A DNA stretch of 64,000 nt from Moesziomyces globuligerus (taxonomy: Eukaryota > Basidiomycota > Ustilaginomycetes > Ustilaginales > Ustilaginaceae): contig JARVLF010000011.1 of the NCBI GenBank assembly GCA_030849465.1, positions 372,001-436,000 of the forward strand, read 5' to 3'. Both the position numbers and the translations under genes were made by a program. This document shows positions 18,627 to 28,984 of the stretch, piece by piece; position 1 is the stretch's first letter, and each line of letters opens with the position of its first letter. The notes under the pieces are model-generated. The model had not been told where the DNA came from and made no database searches. It saw only the letters and a program-made list of their open reading frames with translations.

Positions 18627-20672
18627 ATGCCGAGCTCAATCGGCCCCGACTCGTGTCGCGCTTCATCACCAAGGCCGACCCAGCATGCATCTGGCTCATC
18701 CTCCAACGCGCAAGCTCAAGGCACCAGTCAAGTGCAGCAGCGATCGAGACATGACCCCCGGCAGCGGCTTCAGCGGCAGTGCCTGCAGCCATCAGGTCTA
18801 GCTCGGACTGCCGACTTCGAGTCGCGAGCCGCAGCCTGGCGATATCTGCTCGACATCACCCCGGAGCACGTCCGCCCGCGCAAAGCAGCATCGTCCGATG
18901 TCAATGCCATCGATGGCGAACAGAGACCTTCTCCTGCATCTTCGATTCCTAGTATCGTCGACGAGAGCCTCAATTCTACAGTTCCCCTGGATAAGGACGG
19001 ATGGCAGGTGGCAAGCGACGACATTCTCAACCAAACCACTCCAAAATCACCATTCGCAGGCAACGGTAGCAGCAACGCTCAGCAGAAAGCCCAAACAAAA
19101 CCACCGGATGCCGACTGGAAGGTCGTCGAGTCCAAGAAGACCAAGAGACGCAAAGGAGGTCAATCAACCCCTTCGCTTTCATCTGCAGCGTCGCCCGAAC
19201 TAGCGCAATCTCCTCGTTGGAGTGAGACAACCCCGACCGATACATCAGCACCATCTAGTCCTCTCGCATCTTCAAAGCTGGACGTCAAGTCTTCCACAGC
19301 AACTTCGTCCACGGAAACATCGCCCCCAGGCTCTGTACCAATCCCTCCTCGGCCCTTCCCAAATCTGGCCGAGAGAGATGTCGAGCAGGTGGCAAAGGAT
19401 GTGGAGCGCAGTTTTATCGGCCCAGCATTCAAGAACTTCTTCAGCCCTGATTCAAACGGTCAAGACGAGAGGTCGCTCCGCCGCCAGCAGCTCACGCACC
19501 TCGTCCTCACCACACTCTCCCACCACACGTCTCTGTCGTACTTCCAGGGCTACCACGACATCCTCTCTGTCGTGCTGCTCACGCTCGCCTCGACATCTCC
19601 GCGCGCCTCCGCCTCGGGCCTCTTTGCCAATGACGAGCAGGAGGCGCTCATCGAGCTGGTGGCTGGGCGCATCAGCCTGCATCTCATCCGCGACAGCATG
19701 ACGCGCGATCTCTTGCCTGTCATGGGCCAGCTCAAGATCCTCGGCAACCTCCTGCGCCTGTCCGATGCGCCTCTCGCCGAGCTCGCCGAGCGCGCCTCGC
19801 CGCTCCCGTTCTTTGCGCTGCCGTGGCTGCTGACGCTGCTCACGCACGATGCTTCCAACGTGGCGGTCATGCAGCGCGTGCTCGAATTCGTCATCGCCCA
19901 CGGGCCTGCGTCCGCGATCTACGTGTGCGCTGCCGTGCTCAGCGCGAGGCGCCAAGAGATCCTAGCCATGGGCGCCGACGAGCTCGAGGATCCGGCGATG
20001 CTGCATGCGATTCTAAGCCGGTTCCCACGCATTTGGGCTGACGGCGAGGAGCAGCACGTCGCAAAGCCAACGCGTTCGGGCGATACCGAGGAGACGGCGG
20101 GGATGTATACCGATCCGGATGTCGAGCTGCCCAGCCTCGCTCCGGACCGTGCGCTTGCGGCATCGCGCAGCGAGTCGGCAGTGCAGGAGGAAAGTGGGAT
20201 GCCGGTCTCGGAACTGCTGCAAGAGGCGGTGCGTCTGATGCGTCGCTTCGAGTTCGACTCGGCCGACGTTGGCGCGCACACCATCATGGGGAGCGCGAGC
20301 GTGCTCTTCACGTGGCCAAGTGCGTTTGTGCGCTCCGAGCCCGCGGACGACCTCGAGTGGAGTCGACTGGATGCTGCGGCGCACGCCGCGCTGAGTGGGC
20401 CGACGGACGCGGTGGTGCTCGACCCGCATCCGCCTGTCCCGCCTGCGCCGCCGGGCGAAGAAGAGAAGCCTGTTTCCGTACCAGCAGCGCACGCCAACGC
20501 ACACCACGCCCGCACCCTCGCGCTCGTCGGCATCAGCGGCATCCTCGTCGCCGCACTCTGGACCGCCTCGCAAACCACGCCCAACTCGGCGCTCGCCACC
20601 GAGGAGACCAAGCGCGTCCTCACCCTCATCGTCTCCCTCCTCTCCAACTTCGGCCGCGTCATCGAGTCCTAG
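18627..20672 (+). CDS. TBC-domain RabGAP, TBC1D20/Gyp8-like, with C-terminal membrane anchor
   Basis: 681 aa, one exon. A disordered N-terminus (1-60) leads into the first TBC helix (FESRAAAWRYLLDITPEHVRPRK, about 64-86). After a roughly 160-residue Ser/Thr/Lys-rich insert, the domain resumes at DVEQVAKDVERSF (251-263). It contains the catalytic Arg finger (IxxDxxR-like, Arg261) and YFQGYHD (305-311, the Gln finger). TBC helices continue to about residue 480 and again after a second variable insert. A hydrophobic segment (TLALVGISGILVAALWTA, about 630-648) near the C-terminus predicts membrane anchoring. TBC1D20 and yeast Gyp8 are anchored GAPs for Rab1/Ypt1-class GTPases at the ER/Golgi, so that is the likely role. 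It converges on the proteasome gene with only 110 bp between stops. Confidence 0.85.
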   Translation: MPSSIGPDSCRASSPRPTQHASGSSSNAQAQGTSQVQQRSRHDPRQRLQRQCLQPSGLARTADFESRAAAWRYLLDITPEHVRPRKAASSDVNAIDGEQRPSPASSIPSIVDESLNSTVPLDKDGWQVASDDILNQTTPKSPFAGNGSSNAQQKAQTKPPDADWKVVESKKTKRRKGGQSTPSLSSAASPELAQSPRWSETTPTDTSAPSSPLASSKLDVKSSTATSSTETSPPGSVPIPPRPFPNLAERDVEQVAKDVERSFIGPAFKNFFSPDSNGQDERSLRRQQLTHLVLTTLSHHTSLSYFQGYHDILSVVLLTLASTSPRASASGLFANDEQEALIELVAGRISLHLIRDSMTRDLLPVMGQLKILGNLLRLSDAPLAELAERASPLPFFALPWLLTLLTHDASNVAVMQRVLEFVIAHGPASAIYVCAAVLSARRQEILAMGADELEDPAMLHAILSRFPRIWADGEEQHVAKPTRSGDTEETAGMYTDPDVELPSLAPDRALAASRSESAVQEESGMPVSELLQEAVRLMRRFEFDSADVGAHTIMGSASVLFTWPSAFVRSEPADDLEWSRLDAAAHAALSGPTDAVVLDPHPPVPPAPPGEEEKPVSVPAAHANAHHARTLALVGISGILVAALWTASQTTPNSALATEETKRVLTLIVSLLSNFGRVIES

Positions 20673-20782
20673 CCTTCCCCCACCTTCCCAGGTCAAAAAA
20701 TCGACATCTGCAGCTCGATCGGTGTGTCGCGCAGGTTTCCTTGTGGTCTGAGAATGAGATTCGATGCAATGGAAGCGGGGTT

Positions 20783-21621
20783 CTACAGAGCGAGGTAGTC
20801 CTTGACTTCGGATTCGGAGAGTTTCCTAAAGACAGGGATGGGATCGCCGTGGTCGCCGTTTCCGAGGTGTTTGGTGTGAGTTTGCGAGATGACGCCGATC
20901 TCGATGGTCTTCTCTGTCATTTGGCCCTCGAAGCCTTCCTTGAGTGTGAGGAGGGCGGTGTGGATGGCGTCTTCTTGCGAGATGTCGTCGTTGTATCGCT
21001 TCTCCAAGAAGGTCTTTGCGTTTTGCATGTTCTTTCCGATCGCCGATGCCTTCCACATAAAGTACGAACCACTCGGGTCGACCTGGTATAGGCTTGGTCC
21101 TCGGGCCGAATCGAAGCCTGCAACGAGCAGCGAGACACCAAACGGACGAACACCGCCGCGTTGGGTGGCCTGCTGCATGAGGGTGGCGATCTCCTGGACG
21201 AGCACGCGCGTGGGCGGGTACTCGCCAAACGTCTTCCAGTACGTCTGCGCCGCCTTACGAGCCGACGAGACGAGGACGCGGAAATCAGGTCCCATACCAG
21301 AATACACCATGCCGATGTTGGGGCAGATGATGCTGATGCGCTCCAGTGCCGAGTCGTCGACGAGCGGAGAAGGCGCCCGCTTCTCTGTGGCGATCACAAT
21401 CGCATTGGACGCCTTGATTCCCAACGAGGTGGCACCCTGCGAGACTGCAGCGAGAGCATGCTCGATCTGCACAAGCTTGCCCGACGGCGAGAACGTCGTC
21501 AGCGAGAACCTACCCCAAGCCAAGCCAACGTCCGGTCAGCTCACTCCGATTCCACCATGACATGCCAAGTGCTCGAGAGAAGAACTTACGAGTAGGCTCG
21601 GTCACCTGCACCAGCCGACAT
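20783..21621 (-). CDS. PRE8: 20S proteasome subunit alpha-2 (PSMA2/Pre8), two exons
   Basis: Exon 1 is 21621-21590 (32 nt), then an 80-nt intron with GTAAGT donor and TAG acceptor, then exon 2 21509-20783. Splicing gives [21 protein letters not shown], matching the alpha-subunit N-terminal signature, and a product of 252 aa (yeast Pre8 is 250). Further family features are [26 protein letters not shown] and [20 protein letters not shown]. Alpha-2 is a structural subunit of the outer ring of the 20S core, with no catalytic threonine. Reading exon 2 alone gives a spurious N-terminus, so the small first exon matters. Highly confident. Confidence 0.95.
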
Positions 21622-22061
21622 ATTGGGCGAAGTACGAATGCGGCACGATCAAGAAGGGGGACGTCGATGATGCGTCTTGCTGACGATGCTTTTGCTTGCT
21701 CAAGACGAGGAGTGTTGTGGCGAAGAGCAGCCGACTAGGATGATGGAGACCAACACAAGGCAGCAGCAGCAGCAGGTGCCCAACTGCAGCTTCGCAAGCT
21801 TCTCCAGCCAACGCGTTGCACCCTGCGCTGCCTCGACACGGCAACTCGATCACCTTTCCTCCACATGCGCTCCCGCCGAAATTTGTTACCACTAGAATCT
21901 CACACTCATGAAAAACCTGGGCCCCTTCCATTCCTGCCTGATCCTCTTCCAGCCTCTATCTCAGCACACCTGTTCATACACTTCACGCACCGAGAGTGGG
22001 ATGAGGATGATTCGTACAATTACATATGTCGACCCGAGCTGGTACGGGCCGTGAGGAAGGT
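21622..22061. other. Intergenic spacer, alpha-2 promoter side
   Basis: 440 bp between the start of the proteasome gene and the stop of NOL10/Enp2, both minus strand. Includes a short CAG/GCA repeat near 21760. No gene. Confidence 0.45.
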
Positions 22062-24824
22062 TTAGTTTCTGCGCATGATGACGTTCTTGCTGGCGGATCG
22101 GTTCGGGTGTCGTCTCTTCTGGCGACCGAAGCGCGCATCGTCCGAAAGCCCCTCGACGCCCTTGCCCTCTTCGGCACCTGCGCCCTTGCTGAGGCCGAAC
22201 CCAAACGTCTCCTCTCCCGCGGGCTTGCGAGCGCCGCCAGACTTCTTCCTCTCGTCTCCGTCCCTTCGTCCCGCCGACGGGGTCCAGGTAAAGCTTCTCG
22301 CACCCGCAGGAGCGTCTCCATCGTCCATAAAGTCTGACGCACGCGGACGACGCCCTGCGCCGTTGGTGTTCTTGAGCCTTTCCTCGAAGCTGCGCTTCTT
22401 GCCGCCACCGCGACCGGGGGCTTCGTCGTCGTCGTCGACGAGTCGCGCACCCGTGCGCGCGCCCCTCTGGCGCGCACGCACATCCACAGCCTGGTTGAGG
22501 TTCTTGGGTCGCTTGCCCGACGCATCTCGCGCACGCGGGTCGTACTGGCCCAAGTCGCCTTCGTCGGACGAATCGCCCGAATCGTCTCCCTGCGCGTCCT
22601 CGTTTTCGGACGAAGAGGCGTCCGACTCCATGTCGGGATCGACCGACTCGCGGTCGCTCTCGTTCTCCTCGTCCTCGACCGCAGTGAGCTTGCGCGGTCC
22701 GTCGCGCGCCGTCTTGAGCGCCGTCGACGGGTTGAGCATGGCGAATTCGCGACTGCCCGTGTCGATCTGGAATTCGGGGTCCTGGAACAGCTGCGAGAAT
22801 CGCGAGTCGGACAGCAAGTTGGCTGCTTCCGGCTTGTCCGCCTTCTCCGCGCCCTCTGCACCCTCCGCATCGGCTGCAGGCGGCTCTGCGTCGCCCGCAG
22901 CGGCAGCCGCCTTGGCATCGCGCTTTGCCTGCTTCTTGGCCGCAGCCTGTGCGTCGCGGGCGACCTTCTCGGCAAGCGCCTTGTTGACGCGGACGCCGGC
23001 GTCGAGCTTGGGGTTCTTGACGGCGCGGATGCGCGATTCGGCCTGCTTCTCGAGCTTGGCCTTGATGGCGCGCTCGCGGGCATCGGCGTACGCGGTCGGG
23101 TTGTTGAGCAGGCGGGCACGCTCGTAGAGGGCGAGCGAGACAAAGTAGCCGTGCATGTAGGGACGCAGCAGCTGCGTACCGATGAGGTGCGACATGCTGA
23201 GGCGCTCGAGCTCGGCGCGGTCGACGAACTTGAAGTCCTCGTACACGCCCTTGCCCGCGCCAGCGCCTGCCGAGTCGACGCCGTCCATCTCGTCGGTGAG
23301 CGTGTCGATGTAAGAGCACCAACGGGGCGCAGGCCCAAGCGCCGGCACGTACCACGCCGCCATCTGCGTACCTTCCACCGCAGCCATCAGCAGACCCGTG
23401 CCCGGATAGTGCGCGACGTCGTTGATGTCGGTCGCCGCCGAGGGCGGCGTGACGGAAACCAGGTTATCACCCGAATCCTTGTCCCAGATCTTGATGACCT
23501 TGGCGTCGGCGCTGAGCACCTTGCCCTCGGCCTCGGAGCGCGTGCGTGGGCCTGCGCCACCGGTGGTAGCGGCGGCCTTGTCGCCGGGCCACATGAGCTT
23601 CTTGATGGGCAGACCGAAGCCCTGGTCCTTGGTCTGGTAAGGGCGGTCCATGCGCAGATCGTACAGGAGCACGTGGCCCGTGTTGGTGCCCACGGCGAGG
23701 TTGAGACCATCTTCGGCGCCGGCGAGCGCAGAGACCGAGAGCGAGGAGAGCGCCTCCTTGGTGGCCGACATGTCGTCGGCGTCGCCGATCACACCGGGCA
23801 GGTTGCGACGCGCCACGAGCAGCGCTGCGTCGAGAACGGTCTCGGTGGCCACGCTAAGCACGCCGGCGCGCTTGCGCATGCGTGGGTCCCACATCTCGAC
23901 GACACCAGTGCCTTCGGTGCCGAAGCAGAGAAGGCCGTGCGCTGGGTTGACGTCGATGGCATTGCATCCGGCAGGCTCACCGAGATCTCCGCCGCCGAGC
24001 ACAAAGGGCGCGAGGAAGCGGCCCTGATCGAGATTCAGACGGTAGACCTCACGACCGGCGGCAGCCACGATAGCGTCGGCCGAGGGGAAGTGATAGCCGA
24101 GAGCACGACCGAATTTTGGGATGCGGACTCGGGCGTGCGCGCCTCCCTGTGCTTGCAGCTGTACGGTGCGGTCGGTCTGGAGATGGAGCGATTTGGTCCA
24201 GTCGTCGGAGAGCATCTGTTGCAGCGACCAAGACAGATGAAGCATGACTTGTTAGTGTACCGTCGCTTGAGCTATCTCGCTGGGGCGGGTACCGTGCCAA
24301 AAAGCAGGGAAGTCAGATTGCTTGTATCAGCGTCGAGACGCACAGGAGCGAGCCCCCGTGCGCCTCTACAGCTAATGTAGATAAGGTTGTATTTTATGGT
24401 AGGATCATCACGTGAAAAGGTGGCGCCGGCCGGTGTATGCGGGAAAGCGGTAGCGGAAACTTACGAGGAAATCGACGTTCTCTGCGTCTGTGTGACGTTC
24501 GAACTTGAGACTGAGCTGTTCGCAGTCCCACACCCTGAGCTGGGGCTTGTAGGTACCCGTTGCAACGATAGACTGGCCATCGCGGGTTGCTGTGAGGCGG
24601 TTGCTGGCTTCGGGGAATTCAAAGTCCTGGATGAGCTCGATGCGGGAGAGGATCTCCTCGTCCTTGAGCGCAGTCTTGCGCTTCTTGCGCTTGTTTGAAG
24701 AACCGGACCTGCGCAGGAGATCGGGCAGAGAGGAAGAGTTGAAAGAAGTTCCTGCTGCGCCCGAGGCGGCAGCGCCACCGCCAGAGACGGTGTAGACGCG
24801 AGCAGGTTCGACTGCTGCGGGCAT
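22062..24824 (-). CDS. ENP2: NOL10/Enp2 nucleolar WD40 protein, two exons
   Basis: Exon 1 is 24824-24465 (120 codons), a 249-nt intron (GTAAGT...CAACAG), then exon 2 24215-22062; total 837 aa. The junction reads AENVDFL|MLSDDWTKSLHLQTDR, the conserved NOL10 segment. WD repeats occupy the first roughly 400 residues (KPQLRVWDCEQLSLKFERHTD, VEMWDPRMRKR, HVLLYDLRMDRPY, VIKIWDKDSGD). Conserved NOL10 blocks follow: DLTDEMDG-like SYIDTLTDEMDG, YMHGYFVSLALYERARLLNNPTAY, and LLSDSRFSQLFQDPEFQID. The C-terminal 200 residues are acidic, then basic. Enp2 acts in 40S subunit maturation in the nucleolus. It is longer than yeast Enp2 (707 aa) through Ala/Glu- and Asp/Ser-rich inserts. Divergent from uL11m across 591 bp. 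Confidence 0.93.
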
Positions 24825-25415
24825 GGTGGCGTGACAGCTGGGTATAGTAAGAAAGAAACGGCGAGATGGGCTGGCGCGAAGCTAGCGTGGCGGCTCTAGA
24901 GCCTCGTGGATCGCAGCGAGCACATTGAACTCGCACTGTGCGCCTGAACGAAGATGATGCGGTAGTCGGGTGATTGAAGGAGAGAAGAGAGAGTGGATGA
25001 GGAGGAGAAAGCAAGTCTGCTCAGGCTCGCTGTGCCTTGTTCGGCGAGCAATTTCGGAAGCTCAAGATGAGAAAAAAAAGGCGGCTGCAGCTCAGCCAAG
25101 TGCCAGAGCAGCCAAAGGAGGAAAAAAGTTTGGAAGCCGAGCGCAGCAAAATTCCACAGCGGCGTCAGTCTCGGCACTCCCGACTTCCGCCAATTGGTCT
25201 TTTGAGGGCGCTTTCTTCGCACCATCACAAAGTCACATTGACTCGGATTGTCCGCCTCCTACTCAGCCCGTCCTCAATCGCCTTCGACGCTTCGCTATAT
25301 ACCTAGCATCACCACAGCACGCATAACCGAAGCAGTTATCACCTAGGACTGCTCATATCGACGCAAGCCTGCCAGCACATCTCTGCACAGCAACTCGCAC
25401 GACAGACTCGGAACC
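24825..25415. promoter_or_regulatory. Shared divergent promoter region, ENP2 / uL11m
   Basis: 591 bp between two divergent start codons. Contains a TATA element for the plus-strand gene (25296-25301). Could coordinate cytosolic ribosome assembly and mitochondrial ribosome genes; co-regulation is inference. Confidence 0.45.
25296..25301 (+). promoter_or_regulatory. TATA element upstream of uL11m
   Basis: TATATA 115 bp before the ATG at 25416, in an otherwise CG-rich context. Good spacing for a core promoter with a short leader. Confidence 0.4.
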
Positions 25416-26062
25416 ATGTCCAAGAAGGGAGGTCAGGCCGCAGTGGCTGCTGCTGCGACGTTCGTCAAGCTTCTCGTGCCGGCTGGCAAGGCATCCGCTC
25501 AGCCGCCTGTGGGACCAGCACTCGGTGCCAAGGGTGTCAAGGCCATGGACTTTGCCAAGGAGTTCAACGCCAAGACCGCCCACCTCGAGGTGGGTCTCCC
25601 CACCCCAGCCATCGTCAAGATCAACCCAGACCGCACCTTCTCCTTCGAGATCAAGAGTAAGCATCATCAAACCTCCCGGAAAGCTGCATGTCGTGTGACG
25701 AAAGACGTGCTGACCAAAGTAAATTGAAATCATCTCTCCACACGCATCTTGCTCACAGCACCGCCAACTTCGTTACTGCTCAAGCGCGCGGCGGGTATCG
25801 AGACGGGAGCGGGCAAGGCGGGCTCGCAGGTGGCAGGTACCATCACCATGAAGCACATCTACGAAATCGCAAAGATCAAAATGCAGGACGTCAAGGGCGT
25901 CCAAGAAGAACAGGTAGGTATCACTGTCTCTGTTTCCCGATCACCGTCGTGCGCGCGTCACTGACCTGGGGCTTCATTCCTTGTTCTTCGTTTGTACATT
26001 GACAGATGTGCAAGGTCATCGCCGGCAGCGCGAGGAGTATGGGCCTCCGCATCGTCCGATGA
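25416..26062 (+). CDS. Mitochondrial ribosomal protein uL11m (L11 family), three exons
   Basis: Exons 25416-25656, 25759-25913 and 26006-26062, with introns of 102 and 92 nt that all obey GT...AG. The spliced product is 150 aa, close to bacterial L11 (142). It shows FVKLLVPAGKASAQPPVGPALGAKGV (N-terminal domain), KTPPTSLLLKRAAGIETGAGK (across junction 1) and a C-terminal EEQMCKVIAGSARSMGLRIV tail (across junction 2). The sequence is the bacterial/mitochondrial rather than the cytosolic RPL12 type. It binds the GTPase-associated rRNA centre of the mitochondrial large subunit. No long presequence precedes the domain; yeast mitochondrial L11 is likewise short at its N-terminus. Confidence 0.93.
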
Positions 26063-26412
26063 ACCACAGCCATCTCATCTTCTCACCCTCGTGATGCAGC
26101 CATCGCGCTCCGTGTATTATTAGCATTCCGTCTCTACCTTTCATGATATTGCATCGCCACAAATCGTCTCACGCTTGTCTGTCCATGTCCAAGTTATGCA
26201 GAAAGCACAAGCACGAGCGGGCACAGGCGAAAGAGATTGCGACAGAAGGGAACCAGATTGAACAAGAGACTGTGGATATAGTACACGGATGCTAGAGCCA
26301 GGGAGGCCGATCAAGGAAGCGGGAACATGAACTGCGCAAGACTGAACGCAAAGAAGGCATTTTTGTGAAGAGGAATAGCGCCGGATCTGTTGAGATGAGT
26401 GTCGAAAATGAC
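26063..26412. other. Convergent spacer
   Basis: 350 bp between uL11m and ISU1 stops. AT-richer than its surroundings, holding both 3' UTRs. No gene. Confidence 0.45.
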
Positions 26413-27030
26413 TTAGACAGTGCCGGAGCCGACGTGAGCGGTGGCGGTGGTGCTTCCGGTCGCGACATCCTGTGTCACCTCGATGTGACCCTGCTTCTTG
26501 TTGCCGGTCGCCTCGCGCTTGGACCTGTAGTTCTTGATGGCCGACTTGATGGCGTCCTCGGCAAGCATGGAGCAGTGGAGCTTGACAGGTGGCAGGCAGA
26601 GCTCCTGGGCGATCTCGGTGTTCTTGATCTTGCCGGCCTCTTCGAGAGAGAGGCCCTTGACGCGCTCGGTCATGTAGGAGGACGAGGCGATGGCAGAGCC
26701 GCAGCCGAACGTCTTGAAGCGCACGTCCTCGATGATGCCGTCCTCATTGACCTTGATGGAGAGCTTCATCACGTCTCCACAAGCGGGCGCACCCACGAGG
26801 CCGATACCGACGTTCTTCTCAGTCTTGAGGAAGGAGCCGACGTTGCGAGGGTTCTCGTAGTGGTCGATGACCTTCTCGTGGTAGCCACGACGCTGGACGG
26901 GCGCACCGAAAACGTTGGTGGAGGGCGTGCGCGCAGCCACAGCGGGGCGGGCAACGCTGGAGAAAGCGGCACGGCGCGAGGCCGAGACAGCGGCCTGCCT
27001 TGCGACGGGAGCGAGAGCGTTGCGGAACAT
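26413..27030 (-). CDS. ISU1: Mitochondrial Fe-S cluster scaffold protein Isu1 (IscU)
   Basis: 205 aa, single exon. An Arg/Ala-rich mitochondrial presequence (about 1-48) precedes GYHEKVIDHYENPRNVG, the IscU N-terminal signature. The three ligand cysteines are Cys84 (GAPACGD, with Asp86), Cys110 (KTFGCGSAIASSS) and Cys153. The LPPVK chaperone-binding motif (146-150) for Ssq1/HSPA9 and His152 are present. The protein assembles [2Fe-2S] clusters from Nfs1-derived sulfur with frataxin and ferredoxin. A 25-residue Thr/Ala/Gly/Val-rich C-terminal extension after the core is longer than in yeast Isu1 and looks unstructured. Confidence 0.96.
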   Translation of the reverse strand: MFRNALAPVARQAAVSASRRAAFSSVARPAVAARTPSTNVFGAPVQRRGYHEKVIDHYENPRNVGSFLKTEKNVGIGLVGAPACGDVMKLSIKVNEDGIIEDVRFKTFGCGSAIASSSYMTERVKGLSLEEAGKIKNTEIAQELCLPPVKLHCSMLAEDAIKSAIKNYRSKREATGNKKQGHIEVTQDVATGSTTATAHVGSGTV

Positions 27031-28984
27031 GGTGGTTGTTGAGACAGATATAGATGCGAACAGGCAAGGATGAATGTGATGATTGGTTGAGGATAAAGGG
27101 TGATGATTGCTATGTGCGAAGTACCGACTGGGCGGGGAACGTCATTTGAGCACAGCGAGAGAAATCGGGATGGAAAGCCGATTAGCGAATGCCGAGCGAG
27201 GTCGGGTGTGACTGGGCGGCGGCGGCGCAAGAGGGCTGAGCCACTTTGGAATCGTTGCCACTCTGCTTAGCTCTCGCACGCACGGGACTCGTACTCTGAC
27301 TGAGGCCTTGATCTGATTAGGCAGGCCATCCGCTCGCAACGAACAGAGTGGAAAAAAAGCAGCCGCTTCCCACGGAGCAAGAAATGACTAACGCAAGGCG
27401 GCTTTTGCCTTCAGCAGGCGCCTTTCTTCGGGTTTATTCATGGCTCTGCTCCAAGTGCATAATGATTGAGACCTTTTCAGACCGAAGAAGCCCGTTGCCT
27501 GTCGCTCAATAAAAAACGTTCAACAATTCTCTGCTCTGCCAACCTCCACCCATACCCAAATTCGCACGAAAGAAAATATAGATCTGATCGGGAAAATTTT
27601 ATTTGCCCGATCAATCTCCTGCAGCTGTCGTGCGCTCTGGCAACTCGGCTCGACGAGACTGCGACAACACGGAACTGCGCTTTCTGCCGCCATCTATGCG
27701 ACTACACCCAAGGCAGAGGCAGACAGAATTTGAAATTGCGCTGCGCTGAAGGGTTCACGGGCGGGGTCAGAGCGCGAGATGCCGTTGCAACGTGCCGGCG
27801 GCTACAGCAGTGACAGCGAGGTTGCCGTGCGTCCGAGACAATGCCCGAGGCAACGCGCCCTGCCGACCAGGCCGAGGTGCATCTTTGCTAGCTTATCATA
27901 CCCCGAACGTGCGCCGCCTCTGACCCCTCTTCATCGGCTCTGTACCACCCATCTGCGACAGGTGACAGGGAAAACGAAGAGCCAAGCTTGGTCGATGTGC
28001 TGCAGTACCGCACAGTATGCTCACCGACAAGACCGAGGGCGCATGTTACCGAGCTGCTCGCGTGCAATCCAGCCCAAAATGTCTCCCGCTGCACCCGTTT
28101 GAACCCTCGTTCGGAGCGAGGCTGAAACCCCGCCAGATTGAAGATCAACACGAGCCAGGGCGCTGCATGCTTCGGCAATCGTGGCGCACGCAGAGCCAAA
28201 AATTGCAAAACGGCGATCTGCACGACACGTTGGTCATTAGCATAGCGCCGACAGCCCGCCTCAGTATCGCATGGTTCGACAGCATACTGTAGACGGCCAG
28301 CTTGGCTCGGCTGCTGATGCCTCAAGATTTGACGCTCCGATCCTCGCGCACACGGAACGGCATCCTGCTCTCCGCCGATGCGCATGACCCCCAATGCCTC
28401 GCCAAGCCTGCAAGCCCGCATCACCTCTCGCACAGCAAACTCGACTGTAGCTCTGCTCCACTTGCGATCTTCCAATCGTTTTGCTGCCCAAAGCCTGCAA
28501 GATTTGACGCCGAGACCACAAGATCATTCGCGCACCATGCCCGTCAAATCTTTGCGACACTTTGCCGCTCCCTCGATCCCTCGAACCCAACCCGGTCACC
28601 ACGAGGTCGCAATGCATTCCCCTCAAGGGTCCTGCGAGCTTCCTCGCTCCATCTTCTGCTCTCCCCACTCACTCGCTTACCTCAAGAGTTGCAGATCGCG
28701 CAACGCCCTCGGCTGACAGCCAATCGCTCCATGAGCCGTGTCCTTCGCTCCGAAGCTCGCAGCCTCGGATGCTGACAGCTTCCGGTCACAGAGCCCTCCT
28801 GGTCTGTCTCCAGTCATCACCTCACCAGCTCGTCTGGACAACTTCCTCGGAGGCGCACTACATATCGTGCAACAAGAGGGCCGTCTGCGTACGACACACT
28901 TCCCTCCCCACCTTCTCCTGCCCGTGACAATTTCCTCACCAACTTGCGAAGCACCGCATCGACGAAGGATCTCGGAAAGCAGCA
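27031..28984. other. Intergenic, divergent promoters, no gene seen
   Basis: Nearly 2 kb between ISU1 (-) and the secreted hydrolase-like gene (+). Small Ser/Arg-rich frames around 28300-28930 have no recognisable content. The region just before 28985 is C/T-rich. Confidence 0.5.
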
